Below are positions 8,502 to 17,064 of a DNA stretch of 64,000 nt, in pieces. This DNA is from Hyphomicrobiales bacterium. GTDB taxonomy: Bacteria; Pseudomonadota; Alphaproteobacteria; Rhizobiales; Rhizobiaceae. The stretch is from positions 253,122 through 317,121 of the forward strand of contig UCKS01000007.1 of NCBI GenBank assembly GCA_900473045.1, in the 5' to 3' direction. Position numbers and translations under genes: made by a program. The notes beneath the pieces were generated by a model. That model searched no databases. It was not told the DNA's origin and saw only the letters and a program-made list of their open reading frames with translations. Position 1 is the stretch's first letter. Every line of letters starts with the position of its first letter.

Positions 8502-10445
8502 CTACCATCCGCCTCCGCCGCCACCACCACCGCCGCCGCCGGAAAAGCCGCCACCACTGGAGAAGCCGGAGGATGAGGAGCTGGGTGGCGGGGGCAGCGA
8601 TGAGGACATGGTGCTGGCCATCGAGCCCGCAAAACCGCCCATGCGGTCGCCGAAGGAGCCGGCGGCAAAATTATTGCCGCTATACCAGGCGGGCTGGTAG
8701 GCGGCGGCTCCTGCGGCGGCGGCCAGAAGCCAGCGATCGAAGGTTTCCGACCAGGGTTTTTCGACGCCCAGCGCCACGGCATAGGGCAGAAGTTTTTCGA
8801 AATGCTGCGGCGACATGTCCGGTGCACCGGCCATGTTCATCCGCTCTTTTTCGGCGAGCGTCAGATACTGCCGCAGGCCATCGATGCCATCCATCATCTT
8901 GGAGCCGATCGGCGTCGGCGCGCCCATCAGATGAAAGAACAGCATGTTGACAAGCACGATGCCGCCGACGCCGATCAAAAGCGGCACCTGATGCGCCTCC
9001 AGCGCCATGCTGATGACCACCGCCAGAACGCTCAGCGCGGATGCGACGACAAAAAAACTGAGAAGGGCCGCGACGATCAATAAGCCGATACGCGCAAACA
9101 GGCTGCCGCGCTTATTGAAAGCCTTGCCGATGGCGACCGAAAACACCGAGATGACCACCGAGGCAAACACCGGCACAAGCACCAGCGCAACCGTCGCTCC
9201 GTCGAGAAGGCCGAATATAAAAATGGCGAGAAGAAACAGCGCTGAGATCGCGATGCCGCCGACGACGTAGCCGGTGTTGGCGTGGTAATATTTGTTGCGG
9301 TGTTCCTTTTCCATGGCAATGCGAAAATCCGCCCCCGCCTTCTGCACCGCCGGGCCATTGTCCTTGTCGATCGTCAACTCGCCGCCATTGCGTTGCACGG
9401 CGGCCAGCACCGTCGCCTCACCGGTCGGCAGAGATGAGGGCTTTGGCTTGTCCGTGCGGGTTATCACCAGCGAGTTCTTGAAGTCTTTCAGGACGACATA
9501 GCCTTCGACCGCAAGATTGAGGGCAGCGGCGGAAAGCGCCGTCCAGCCCTGGCCGGAAAAGCCCTTATTGTCGATATAATTGACCAGCGCCGGGGAAATT
9601 CCATCGGGGACATCCCAGCGCGGCACGATGACGCCGCGAGCCGGATCGCGGCCGACCTTCAGCCACATGCGCGAATAATAAAGTGCGGCGATCATGAAGC
9701 CCGCGATGGCCAGGATCGCCGGCAGATGATCGTAAAACCACCAGGCCCGTTCCTGCGATACCGACGGCGGATCGATGCTACCCTTCGGCATCTTGACGGC
9801 GATGGTCAGACCCTCGTTGGCGCCAAGACGGCGCGTTGTGGTGAAGACCAGCCGGTCGCCATCCTCGAGCGCGCGGGCATTCTTCTCGGCCGCGCCCTGA
9901 CCGCCGGTAAAGACATCGAGCGCCTCGGCTTTCACGCCAGCAGGCAACTTGACCGTGGCAGACGCTTCCTCGATCGGAAACGCCCATTGGTTGCCAGTCA
10001 CATTCCAGTAGAGTTCGTCATGATTGGGAAAGAAACGGATCTGGCGGGCGGTCTCGTAGGTGAACCGGAACGTATGTGCGCCGTCGGCCAAAAATACATC
10101 CTTGTCGCCGGTATAGATGCGGATGCCGCCGCTGATGCCTTCTGTGCGATACGGCTCCTGCGCGCCGTCCCGCTCGACGGAGATGAGCTTGAAATCGACC
10201 TTGACGAGGCGGCCATCCGCATCGGTCACGGTCAAGGGAAAATCACGGTAGATGCCGCGCTTGATGCGATCTCCCTCGACATTGGCGGTGATCGTTTCGG
10301 TGACGCTGAGCACGCCGCTCCTGGCGACGTCGATGACCGAGCGATAGGCGGTAAACACCTCCTCGGCCCGCGCCAAAGCTGTTGTAGAGAGCAGGACGGC
10401 GAACAAGAAGGAGAGCCATCCCAGCGCCGAAAAGACACGTTTCAT
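8502..10445 (-). CDS. DUF2207 membrane protein with glycine-rich tail
   Basis: A 647-residue protein with a signal peptide (residues about 1-27), a long extracytoplasmic beta-rich DUF2207 domain ([43 protein letters not shown]), one membrane segment near residue 240 and a further hydrophobic cluster at about 400-500. The C-terminus is a low-complexity Ser/Gly tail ending in a run of glycines, typical of this family. GGAGGG precedes the ATG. DUF2207 proteins are often found next to LemA, as here, except that aroA lies between them. The cellular role is not established; an envelope function is inferred. Confidence 0.88.
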   Translation of the reverse strand: MKRVFSALGWLSFLFAVLLSTTALARAEEVFTAYRSVIDVARSGVLSVTETITANVEGDRIKRGIYRDFPLTVTDADGRLVKVDFKLISVERDGAQEPYRTEGISGGIRIYTGDKDVFLADGAHTFRFTYETARQIRFFPNHDELYWNVTGNQWAFPIEEASATVKLPAGVKAEALDVFTGGQGAAEKNARALEDGDRLVFTTTRRLGANEGLTIAVKMPKGSIDPPSVSQERAWWFYDHLPAILAIAGFMIAALYYSRMWLKVGRDPARGVIVPRWDVPDGISPALVNYIDNKGFSGQGWTALSAAALNLAVEGYVVLKDFKNSLVITRTDKPKPSSLPTGEATVLAAVQRNGGELTIDKDNGPAVQKAGADFRIAMEKEHRNKYYHANTGYVVGGIAISALFLLAIFIFGLLDGATVALVLVPVFASVVISVFSVAIGKAFNKRGSLFARIGLLIVAALLSFFVVASALSVLAVVISMALEAHQVPLLIGVGGIVLVNMLFFHLMGAPTPIGSKMMDGIDGLRQYLTLAEKERMNMAGAPDMSPQHFEKLLPYAVALGVEKPWSETFDRWLLAAAAGAAAYQPAWYSGNNFAAGSFGDRMGGFAGSMASTMSSSLPPPPSSSSSGFSSGGGFSGGGGGGGGGGGW

Positions 10446-10487
10446 GCGATCGATCCCTCCCCGGCCCTCCGCCGTATTTCCGTTCGG

Positions 10488-11756
10488 TTAAGGCCGGTCG
10501 CCCTCGAGCCCGACGCCGAGCGAAGCAAGCTCGTCCCAATAGCGCGGATAGGTCTTTGCGACGCAGCCGGGGTCGAGAATGGTGATGCCGTTGATTTTCA
10601 GCCCCGCCAGCGCAAAGCTCATGGCGATGCGGTGATCGGCGAATGTGTCAATGTCGGCCGGCAGCGTCTGGCCGGCGAGCTTTGGATCGGACGCCACCAG
10701 CAGGTCGTCGCCCTCCTCGATGGCAAGACCGGGGCGGATGTTCGACAGGCCGGTGGAGAGCGCGCGCGTGCGGTCACATTCCTTGACGCGCAGGTTCTCG
10801 ATCCCGACGAAACGTACCGGTGTCTCGTTGAAGGCGGCAAGTACGGCAAGCGTCGGAATGGCGTCCTGCATCTGCGAACCATCGATAACGGCGGGCATAT
10901 GCGGGAACGTGGCGATCACCTCATAGGCTTTCGCATCCGGTTGCGAGAACGAGGCTGCCGCAACGCCAAGGTCGATCCGGCCGCCGGTCAACACTTCTGC
11001 GGCCCAGAGATAGGTCGCAGCCGACGCATCGGGCTCGATCAGATAGTCCGTGGCATGGTAACCGGTCGGAGCCACCTGCCAGATCGACGGACTGACCTGG
11101 GTGACTTCGGCGCCAAAGACGCGCATCGCAGCAACCGTCAGATCGATATAGCCGCGCGCGCCGATCTCTTCGCCGGCAAGCTCGATATTGATGGGGTGGG
11201 AAGAGCCGGCGGCGGCCATCAGCAGGGCTGACACATATTGGCTCGAAAGGCCGGCATCGATGGTAACGTGATCCCTGGCGAAATCGCCAGTGCCGGAAAC
11301 GGTTACAGGCGGGCAACCCGTTTCGGCTTCCACTGTGACGCCAAGCGAGCGCAACGCATTCACCAGCGGCGCGATTGGACGCTTGCGCATGTGCTGGTCG
11401 CCATCAACAGTCACAGTGCCATCGACGAGAGCAGCCGCAGCCGTCAGGAAGCGGGTCGCGGTGCCGGCGTTGCCAAGAAAGAGCGGATTTTCAGGCGGCA
11501 GAAGCCTGCCGGTTCCGGTAACGATGAACGTCGTGTCATCCGGCTCGGAAATCTCCACGCCCATGGCGCGCAGGGCATCGGCCATATAACGGGTGTCGTC
11601 GCTTTTCAACGCACCCGTGAGGCGGCTGGTGCCCTTGGCAAGGCCAGCCAGAAGCAGCGCCCGGTTGGTGATCGATTTCGAGCCGGGCGGACTGACGCGC
11701 CCTTCAAGCGGATGGCCGGGCGGAAGAATGGTCAGTTTCTGGTCTGCGGCGTTCAT
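10488..11756 (-). CDS. aroA: 3-phosphoshikimate 1-carboxyvinyltransferase (EPSP synthase), class I-like
   Basis: A 422-residue protein that should make EPSP from shikimate-3-phosphate and phosphoenolpyruvate, step six of the shikimate pathway. It carries GSKSITNRALLLAGLAKG, the active-site loop LGNAGTATRFLTAAA, SSQYVSALLMAA, VKECDR, FADHRIAMSF and LDPGCVAKTYP. GSKS and SSQ are class I features, not the GDKS/SAQ type of the CP4-like class II enzymes. Where E. coli AroA has Pro101 in the loop, this protein has Phe. It sits between lemA and the DUF2207 gene, away from cmk and rpsA where rhizobia usually carry aroA, so it may be a second copy. Confidence 0.92.
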   Translation of the reverse strand: MNAADQKLTILPPGHPLEGRVSPPGSKSITNRALLLAGLAKGTSRLTGALKSDDTRYMADALRAMGVEISEPDDTTFIVTGTGRLLPPENPLFLGNAGTATRFLTAAAALVDGTVTVDGDQHMRKRPIAPLVNALRSLGVTVEAETGCPPVTVSGTGDFARDHVTIDAGLSSQYVSALLMAAAGSSHPINIELAGEEIGARGYIDLTVAAMRVFGAEVTQVSPSIWQVAPTGYHATDYLIEPDASAATYLWAAEVLTGGRIDLGVAAASFSQPDAKAYEVIATFPHMPAVIDGSQMQDAIPTLAVLAAFNETPVRFVGIENLRVKECDRTRALSTGLSNIRPGLAIEEGDDLLVASDPKLAGQTLPADIDTFADHRIAMSFALAGLKINGITILDPGCVAKTYPRYWDELASLGVGLEGDRP

Positions 11757-11856
11757 GCTCTTGTCTCTTCATGCCTTCAGCACTGCCTGTCCCCGGCCGT
11801 GCATGCCCTTGTCTATGTGAATAGCCGTCTACGACGGAATGGCTTTTCCGGCTAGA

Positions 11857-12405
11857 TCAAAACTTTACCACCGGGACAGTGCGGTCGGCCTCGTTGGTGA
11901 TCTCGAAGAAGGCTGCCTTTGTAAATCCGAACGGGCCGGCGATGAAATTGGACGGAAAGCTTTCGACCTTGACGTTAAGGTCGCGGGCAGCCCCGTTGTA
12001 ATAGCGGCGGGCCATCTGCACTTCGTTTTCGATGCTTTCCAGCGACTGCTGCAACTCGGAAAAGTTCTGGTTGGCCTTGAGATCGGGATAGGCTTCCGCC
12101 AAGGCAAACAGCTTGCCGAGTGCCTGGCTCAGCATGCCTTCCGCCGCTGCCCGTCCGGCCACATCGCCCGCCGGCAACGCCTGCGCCTTGTTTCGAAGGG
12201 ATACAACCTCTTCCAGCGTGCCTTTTTCATGGGCGGCATAGCCTTTGACGGTTTCGATCAGGTTGGGGATCAGGTCGGCGCGGCGTTTCAGCTGCACGTC
12301 GATACCCGACCATGCCTCCTCCTTCACCTGCCGCGCCTTGACCAGGCCATTATAGACGAAGACCAGGTAGAGGATCACGACCGCAGCAATGGCCAGAGTA
12401 ATCAT
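11857..12405 (-). CDS. lemA: LemA family protein
   Basis: A 182-residue protein with an N-terminal membrane anchor (residues about 1-20), then the LemA helical domain: VKEEAWSGIDVQLKRRADLI, PNLIETVKGYAAHEKG, and the YPDLKANQNFSELQQSLESI block. GGAAGG precedes the ATG. LemA proteins are periplasm-facing, function poorly known, and often paired with DUF2207 or TPM proteins. The downstream genes on the same strand are aroA and DUF2207. The 201 bp upstream to the small plus-strand frame is the likely divergent promoter region. Confidence 0.92.
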   Translation of the reverse strand: MITLAIAAVVILYLVFVYNGLVKARQVKEEAWSGIDVQLKRRADLIPNLIETVKGYAAHEKGTLEEVVSLRNKAQALPAGDVAGRAAAEGMLSQALGKLFALAEAYPDLKANQNFSELQQSLESIENEVQMARRYYNGAARDLNVKVESFPSNFIAGPFGFTKAAFFEITNEADRTVPVVKF

Positions 12406-12606
12406 CGGGGTTCCTTCCGCGCTCGATTTTGCCGCAGCTTAAGGATCGAACGCCGCCGTTGAAAGACAAATTTCAACCGCCCGCTTCACCCCGCCTGTTT
12501 TCCTGTTTCATCCGCACCAGCCTGTTCCGCCGGGAACCGCGCGACGGCGGTGCTTGGCCGATAGTGAGGCATCAGATCAACGCCAAACCCGCAAAGCACC
12601 GCCCCC

Positions 12607-12804
12607 ATGAAAACGCTTACCGCCTTCATCAACGTCATCGCCTTTTCGGCCTTGTTCTTTGCTTATACGAGCGTCAGTACCGTTGAAAAGCCGGCAGGTG
12701 TCCGCCGTGCCTTGCAGACCTATGCCGGCCAGCTTTCGACCGGTGCGTTTCCGACCCAGAGGCCGGTCTGGCAGGTTGGCGTCGAGGCGAGCGACCTGAT
12801 TTGA
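12607..12804 (+). CDS. Small exported or membrane-anchored protein, hypothetical
   Basis: A 65-residue frame starting MKTLTAFINVIAFSALFFAY, a lysine followed by a hydrophobic stretch that looks like a signal peptide or single membrane anchor, then a short polar tail (RRALQTYAGQLSTGAFPTQR). No good ribosome site is visible before the ATG. It is divergent from lemA. Kept because of the clear signal-like start; it may not be a real gene. Confidence 0.45.
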   Translation: MKTLTAFINVIAFSALFFAYTSVSTVEKPAGVRRALQTYAGQLSTGAFPTQRPVWQVGVEASDLI

Positions 12805-12864
12805 GTGCTGTTTTCCGCGCCGGCCGTTCGCGCACGGGAGCGTTAGAGGTTTTGTGTTTCTGCT

Positions 12865-13851
12865 TCAGGATCGGCCTAACTTGCCCCATTCCGCCGAGTC
12901 TTCCGGCGAAGGGACTGCCTCGAGGATCTGCCCGAAACAGACGACGGCGACGCGCTGTTCGCTGGTCTTGGCGATATACATGTATTCGTCGGCCCTGCGG
13001 ACAAAGGATGCGACGGTATCATCCGGCTGCAGGAACGTGACGCCGACTGCCGCGCCAGTATAGGTGACTTTTCCCTCTATCGCGATCGGCTTGAAAACCC
13101 GCTCCATTGCATCCTGGACATTCTGCTGCACGTCGGCCGAAAGCTTCAGGTCGATATCGAGCAGGACGACGAATTCATCGCCGCCAATTCTGGCAATGAA
13201 ATCCGTGGCGCGAAAGCTTTCGCGCAGGCGGCTGGCGATGGTTCTCAAGACCTCGTCGCCGGCGGCATGCCCCAGCTTGTCGTTCACCGTCTTGAAACCG
13301 TTGAGATCGATGAAGGCCAGCGCGAGCTTGCGGTCATTCGACATGCTGCGCTCGACGGCTTCGACGACGACCTCGTCGAAACACGCCCGGTTCGGAAGCC
13401 CCGACAGGGTGTCGGTCCGTGCCGATGCCCGCAACGCATTCTCGATTTCGCGCTGCTGGCGGACACGCGCCGAGACGTCAACGATAACCTCGACATCGAA
13501 GGAGACACCATCGACCAGGGTCCGCTGCGCCGAGATCAGCGTCGGGATGATCGTGCCGTCTGCATAGACGAGATCGACCTCTTCCAGCTCATAGGACCCC
13601 ACTTCCGCCAGCAGGCGGTGGCGGCGATCGCGAGCCGGATTATCGATCGCGGCACCATCCGACGTCAGTTTCCTGCCGCGAATGTTTTCCCACTTCAGAC
13701 CCGTCAGCTTCAGATAGGCGTCGTTGACCTTGGCATAGCTGGAGGTCCTGGTATCGCTGGTTGTGATCGCCATCGCGATCGGTGCGAACTCGAACATTCG
13801 CATCAACATCGAAGCCAAAACTTCCGGGGGCAGAATATCCTCGTCGTCCAT
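12865..13851 (-). CDS. PAS-GGDEF diguanylate cyclase
   Basis: A 328-residue soluble protein. A PAS-like sensor domain (about residues 12-130; FEFAPIAMAI, AYLKLTGLKWENIRG) precedes a GGDEF domain (about 150-310). The active site is a full GGDEF, and RATD lies exactly five residues before it, the position of the product-binding inhibitory site. It should therefore make cyclic di-GMP under feedback control. The ATG at 13851 is preferred to an in-frame TTG at 13869. The upstream region contains the long inverted repeat at 13939-13991. Confidence 0.92.
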   Translation of the reverse strand: MDDEDILPPEVLASMLMRMFEFAPIAMAITTSDTRTSSYAKVNDAYLKLTGLKWENIRGRKLTSDGAAIDNPARDRRHRLLAEVGSYELEEVDLVYADGTIIPTLISAQRTLVDGVSFDVEVIVDVSARVRQQREIENALRASARTDTLSGLPNRACFDEVVVEAVERSMSNDRKLALAFIDLNGFKTVNDKLGHAAGDEVLRTIASRLRESFRATDFIARIGGDEFVVLLDIDLKLSADVQQNVQDAMERVFKPIAIEGKVTYTGAAVGVTFLQPDDTVASFVRRADEYMYIAKTSEQRVAVVCFGQILEAVPSPEDSAEWGKLGRS

Positions 13852-13938
13852 TGCGCGTCCTGAACTCAATCACTGGGACAAAGCTTAGAACAAACTCCTT
13901 AAACGGTTACTGAACAACCGGTCAGGCTATGGCAATCG

Positions 13939-13991
13939 AATTTACACCCAAAAGGAGAACCAAAGTAAAATTCTCTTTTTGGGTGTAAATT
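13939..13991. repeat. Long AT-rich inverted repeat (21-bp arms)
   Basis: Arms 13939-13959 and 13971-13991 are complementary over 21 positions with one G-U type mismatch, around an 11-nt loop. The outer part reads AATTTACACCCAAAA. It lies between glyQ and the PAS-GGDEF gene, both minus strand, about 90 bp upstream of the latter. It has no T run after either side, so it is not a standard terminator. It could be an operator, an RNA stability hairpin or a small mobile-element remnant. Confidence 0.85.
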
Positions 13992-14120
13992 ACCGCAAAT
14001 CATCTCGTGAAAACCGTTTTCGCCGTCAAGCTGTGCACGGCCATGCAACCGGGAGCACGGCGACCGCCGCCGGTGCTGGCCGGTTTTTACGCGGCAGATC
14101 GGGCAGACCCATTATCCGGT

Positions 14121-15083
14121 TCAGGCAGCGTCTCTTGCCAGATTGATGCCACCGGCATCCGTCAGCAAAAATGCCTCGCCGCAGGCCGTTGCCAGTGTGC
14201 GGACGCGCTGAATATAGCTCGCCCTTTCCGTCACAGAGATTACGCCGCGGGCATCCAGCAAGTTGAAAAGATGGCTGGCCTTGATGCATTGGTCATAGGC
14301 CGGGAAGACGCATTTGTGCAGGATCGCGTTGGCACCGGTATCGGGCGCACCGGCCGCCAGAAGCGCCACGCATTCCTTCTCGGCATCGACGAAATGCTGC
14401 TGCAGCATCGCCGTATTGGCATATTCGAAATTATGCCGCGAATACTCCTGCTCGGCCTGCAGGAAGACATCGCCATAGCTGATCTTCTCGTCGCCCTCAC
14501 GGCCGTTGAAGTTCAGGTCATAGACATTGTCGACGCCCTGAACATACATGGCCAGACGTTCGAGACCATAGGTCAGCTCTCCGGAAACCGGTGAGCATTC
14601 GATGCCGCAGACCTGCTGGAAATAGGTGAACTGCGAGACCTCCATGCCGTCGCACCAGCATTCCCAGCCGAGACCCCAGGCGCCCAGGGTCGGGCTTGCC
14701 CAGTCATCCTCGACAAAGCGGATATCGTGCAGCAGCGGATCAAGGCCGATGGCCGCCAGCGAACCGAGGTAAAGCTCCTGCAGGTTCGGTGGATTGGGCT
14801 TCAGGATGACCTGGTACTGGTAATAGTGCTGCAACCGGTTGGGGTTTTCACCATAACGCCCATCGGACGGGCGGCGTGACGGCTGCACATAAGCTGCCCG
14901 CCACGGCTTGGGGCCAAGCGCGCGCAATGTCGTTGCCGGATGAAAGGTGCCGGCGCCGACTTCCATGTCATAGGGCTGCAGAACCGCGCATCCCTTGTCC
15001 GCCCAGTAAGCGTGCAGCGTCAGGATCAACGCCTGAAAGGAGCGCTTGGGGTTCATATGGTCCGGGAGAGCGGCGGCGGTCAT
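14121..15083 (-). CDS. glyQ: Glycyl-tRNA synthetase alpha subunit
   Basis: About 320 residues; the catalytic subunit of the alpha2beta2 glycyl-tRNA synthetase. It is highly conserved: [67 protein letters not shown] and [19 protein letters not shown]. The start is uncertain: 15083 ([15 protein letters not shown]) is given, with an in-frame ATG at 15125 and another at 15056; none has a good ribosome site. Its partner glyS lies 6.4 kb downstream on the same strand. Confidence 0.95.
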   Translation of the reverse strand: MTAAALPDHMNPKRSFQALILTLHAYWADKGCAVLQPYDMEVGAGTFHPATTLRALGPKPWRAAYVQPSRRPSDGRYGENPNRLQHYYQYQVILKPNPPNLQELYLGSLAAIGLDPLLHDIRFVEDDWASPTLGAWGLGWECWCDGMEVSQFTYFQQVCGIECSPVSGELTYGLERLAMYVQGVDNVYDLNFNGREGDEKISYGDVFLQAEQEYSRHNFEYANTAMLQQHFVDAEKECVALLAAGAPDTGANAILHKCVFPAYDQCIKASHLFNLLDARGVISVTERASYIQRVRTLATACGEAFLLTDAGGINLARDAA

Positions 15084-15184
15084 GGCATCAGTCCAGGTTG
15101 AAGATATCTGGCTGTCTGGTGCCATGATGGGCGAAGGGGGTCAAGGGGCGGAGAATACACCGAATGGAAGGAAGATGGAGTTAC

Positions 15185-15595
15185 TCACCTTTCGAGATTC
15201 AAGAACGGATTAAAAATGGCGAGGCGACCGTCAACGATAAGACCATGTTGCATATCTTCTGAAAAACACTGCTCGGAGCCCGCTTGCAGGGCTGAAGCAA
15301 TCATCAGCGCGTCAAAAACCGAGAAATTGTAGCGTGCCGCAAGATCGAGCGCGAGCAAATTGCATTCCTTATCAATCGGCACGATAGCCGCTGCAAGCAC
15401 GCTTAGATCACCGATTGCAAGCCGGATTTCCACCCAATTCATGCCCAGTTTACGCCGAGCGACGTTGGCAAACTCGTTCAATGCCTGAACGCTCAAAATA
15501 AACGGCTCAGACAGGAGTACTTGCGCCACAGCAGAGCGCGGATCATCGGTGAAAGAGTAAACTAGGATATTTGTGTCAAGCAGCGGCGCGGTCAC
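15185..15595 (-). CDS. vapC: PIN-domain toxin (VapC-like)
   Basis: A 136-residue PIN-domain protein, GTG start. Acidic residues expected for the metal-dependent RNase site are present: the first Asp in LLDTNILVYSF, Glu in LNEFANV, Asp in FSVFDALMIASAL and the Asp in CFSEDMQHG. The start overlaps the antitoxin stop by 4 bp, so the two are translationally coupled. Family members cleave tRNA or rRNA to stop growth. It looks intact, without frameshift. Confidence 0.9.
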   Translation of the reverse strand: MTAPLLDTNILVYSFTDDPRSAVAQVLLSEPFILSVQALNEFANVARRKLGMNWVEIRLAIGDLSVLAAAIVPIDKECNLLALDLAARYNFSVFDALMIASALQAGSEQCFSEDMQHGLIVDGRLAIFNPFLNLER

Positions 15596-15822
15596 CGTGT
15601 GTTCGCCTCGTCACGATCGAATTTCCAATCGACTGGCAAGCGCTTGGCAAAAGCCTTGATACGCGCAAGCGCCTTTTCCCGGCTTCGGTCATGTTCAATT
15701 TCGAAATCGCGCTCGCCGGCAATCCGGACGGCCACTTCGTCGCCCTCTTTTAACTGCAAGGTCTCCACCACCGAAGAAGGAATGCGGATAGCGAGACTGT
15801 TTCCCCATTTCGAAACCTGCAT
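15592..15822 (-). CDS. vapB: AbrB/MazE-fold antitoxin (VapB-like)
   Basis: A 76-residue protein beginning MQVSKWGNSLAIRIPSSVVE, the swapped-hairpin AbrB DNA-binding fold, with LKEGDEVAVRI next and a charged C-terminal half that would wrap the toxin. It is the first gene of the pair and overlaps vapC by 4 bp. A perfect palindrome just upstream (15834-15863) is the likely site of its own repression. Only 12 bp separate the palindrome from the ATG. Confidence 0.9.
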   Translation of the reverse strand: MQVSKWGNSLAIRIPSSVVETLQLKEGDEVAVRIAGERDFEIEHDRSREKALARIKAFAKRLPVDWKFDRDEANTR

Positions 15823-15833
15823 CGGAGCTGCCC

Positions 15834-15863
15834 CATGATATACGTTGGGAAACGTATATCATG
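15834..15863. promoter_or_regulatory. Perfect 13-bp inverted repeat, probable vapBC operator
   Basis: CATGATATACGTT at 15834-15846 is repeated in inverted form at 15851-15863 with a 4-nt spacer (GGGA). It lies 12 bp before the antitoxin start and includes TATA-rich DNA suitable for a -10 region. Autoregulation by the antitoxin-toxin complex is the family rule; binding here is inferred. Confidence 0.8.
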
Positions 15864-15898
15864 CTCGGTGCGAAAATTCAAAGATCACCAAGAATAAA

Positions 15899-16087
15899 TC
15901 ACTCCGGCTTCTTCAGCCTGTACTCCCCCGTTACCGGGTCCTTGACCAACGTGCCCTGCGTGCCGGTTTCCTGCTGGCGGCGGGTTTCCTGCTGGCGGCG
16001 GCTCAGTTTTTCGGCGTCGGCCACGAATTTCCGGTAGCCCACCCAGGCGATGGCTGCAAACACCAGCAGTAGAATCAATTGCGGCAT
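15899..16087 (-). CDS. Small single-pass membrane protein
   Basis: A 62-residue protein: membrane segment at residues about 3-18 (LILLLVFAAIAWVGYR), then a charged Gln/Arg-rich stretch (RRQQETRRQQET, a six-residue repeat) and a KDPVTGEYRLKKPE ending. GGGGAGGGC precedes the ATG. It starts 27 bp after the S49 peptidase stop and is likely cotranscribed with it. The end motif DPVTGEYR is seen in small rhizobial proteins, but I know of no function. Confidence 0.75.
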   Translation of the reverse strand: MPQLILLLVFAAIAWVGYRKFVADAEKLSRRQQETRRQQETGTQGTLVKDPVTGEYRLKKPE

Positions 16088-16114
16088 GCGCCCTCCCCCG
16101 TTTCCGTCAGACGA

Positions 16115-16981
16115 TCAAAGCCCGAAGCGGCCCCATAATGCCTTTTCCTCTGCCACCTCGGCAAGGCCCGAAACGGCGGAGACCGCAAAACGCTCGGCCA
16201 TGCCGCTGGCCATCGACGCGCCTGGCTGGCGGCGGCCGAACAGGCCGCGCGAGGCGGAAATCAGTTGCAGCTGGGTCTTTGCGCCGAACCGCTTTTTCAA
16301 TTCGCCGCGCATGTCGCCGAGGCTATCGACCAGTCCAAGCTCCTGACCACGCCTGCCAGTCCAGAACAGGCCGGAAAAAATGTCGGGCGTATCGGCCAAA
16401 AGATGACCGCGCCGCGCCTTGACCATGCCGATGAAAATGTCGTGGATTTCGAGCTGCAGCCCCTTGAGGAACTCGATATCCTTCTCCTTTTCCGGCTGGA
16501 ACGGATCGAGCATCACCTTGTTGGAACCGGCGGTGTAGACGCGCCGCTCGACGCCGATCTTCTTCAACAACTCCGGAAAACCGAAGCCGCCGGACACGAC
16601 GCCGATGGAACCGACGATCGAGGTCGGGTCGGCAATGATCTCGTCACCGGCGAGCGCGATCATATAGCCACCGGACGCCGCGACATCCTCGACGAAGATG
16701 ATGACGCGCTTCTTCTTTTCTTCCGCCAGATCGCGGATGCGCTGGTAGATCATCCGCGACTGGACGGGAGAGCCGCCGGGAGAATTGATCGAGATGGCAA
16801 CGGCCGGCGCATCTTTCATCGAAAAGGCTTTTTCGAGCACCGGCGCAACCGTCGCCAGATTGAGCGCCGGGCGAAACTGGCTGCCGCCCGCCATGATCGC
16901 ACCATGCAGCCGGACGACCGGGATCGTCACGCCGTCCTTGCGAAAACGCTTCGGCAACAGTTTTTTGAACAGTCCGGCCAT
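16115..16981 (-). CDS. sppA: S49 family signal-peptide-peptidase-like protease
   Basis: A 288-residue protein of the short SppA/SohB class. The start at 16981 (MAGLFKKLLPKRF) has CAGGGAG upstream. The catalytic serine is in VEDVAASGGYMIA (Ser103) and the lysine in TAGSNKVMLDPFQP (Lys155); their 52-residue spacing matches the Ser-Lys dyad of Bacillus SppA. INSPGGSPVQS and GSIGVVSGGFG are also conserved. No clear N-terminal membrane anchor is seen. The family degrades leftover signal peptides and membrane fragments. A short palindrome (17002-17016) lies upstream. Confidence 0.93.
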   Translation of the reverse strand: MAGLFKKLLPKRFRKDGVTIPVVRLHGAIMAGGSQFRPALNLATVAPVLEKAFSMKDAPAVAISINSPGGSPVQSRMIYQRIRDLAEEKKKRVIIFVEDVAASGGYMIALAGDEIIADPTSIVGSIGVVSGGFGFPELLKKIGVERRVYTAGSNKVMLDPFQPEKEKDIEFLKGLQLEIHDIFIGMVKARRGHLLADTPDIFSGLFWTGRRGQELGLVDSLGDMRGELKKRFGAKTQLQLISASRGLFGRRQPGASMASGMAERFAVSAVSGLAEVAEEKALWGRFGL

Positions 16982-17001
16982 CTGAACTCCCTGCATTCAT
17001 T

Positions 17002-17016
17002 CACACATTATGTGTG
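17002..17016. promoter_or_regulatory. 15-bp perfect palindrome upstream of the S49 peptidase
   Basis: CACACAT-T-ATGTGTG, 20 bp before the peptidase ATG and inside the 83-bp gap to the upstream methyltransferase gene. It could be a repressor site; a palindrome this short can also arise by chance. Confidence 0.4.
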
Positions 17017-17064
17017 CTGGCATGTATGTATTGGCGCGGCAAACACAATGGCACATCATCAAAA

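Noticed and set aside
8502-8580. Low-complexity CCGCC repeats suggesting a repeat array
   Set aside because: They encode the glycine-rich tail of the DUF2207 protein, normal for that family.
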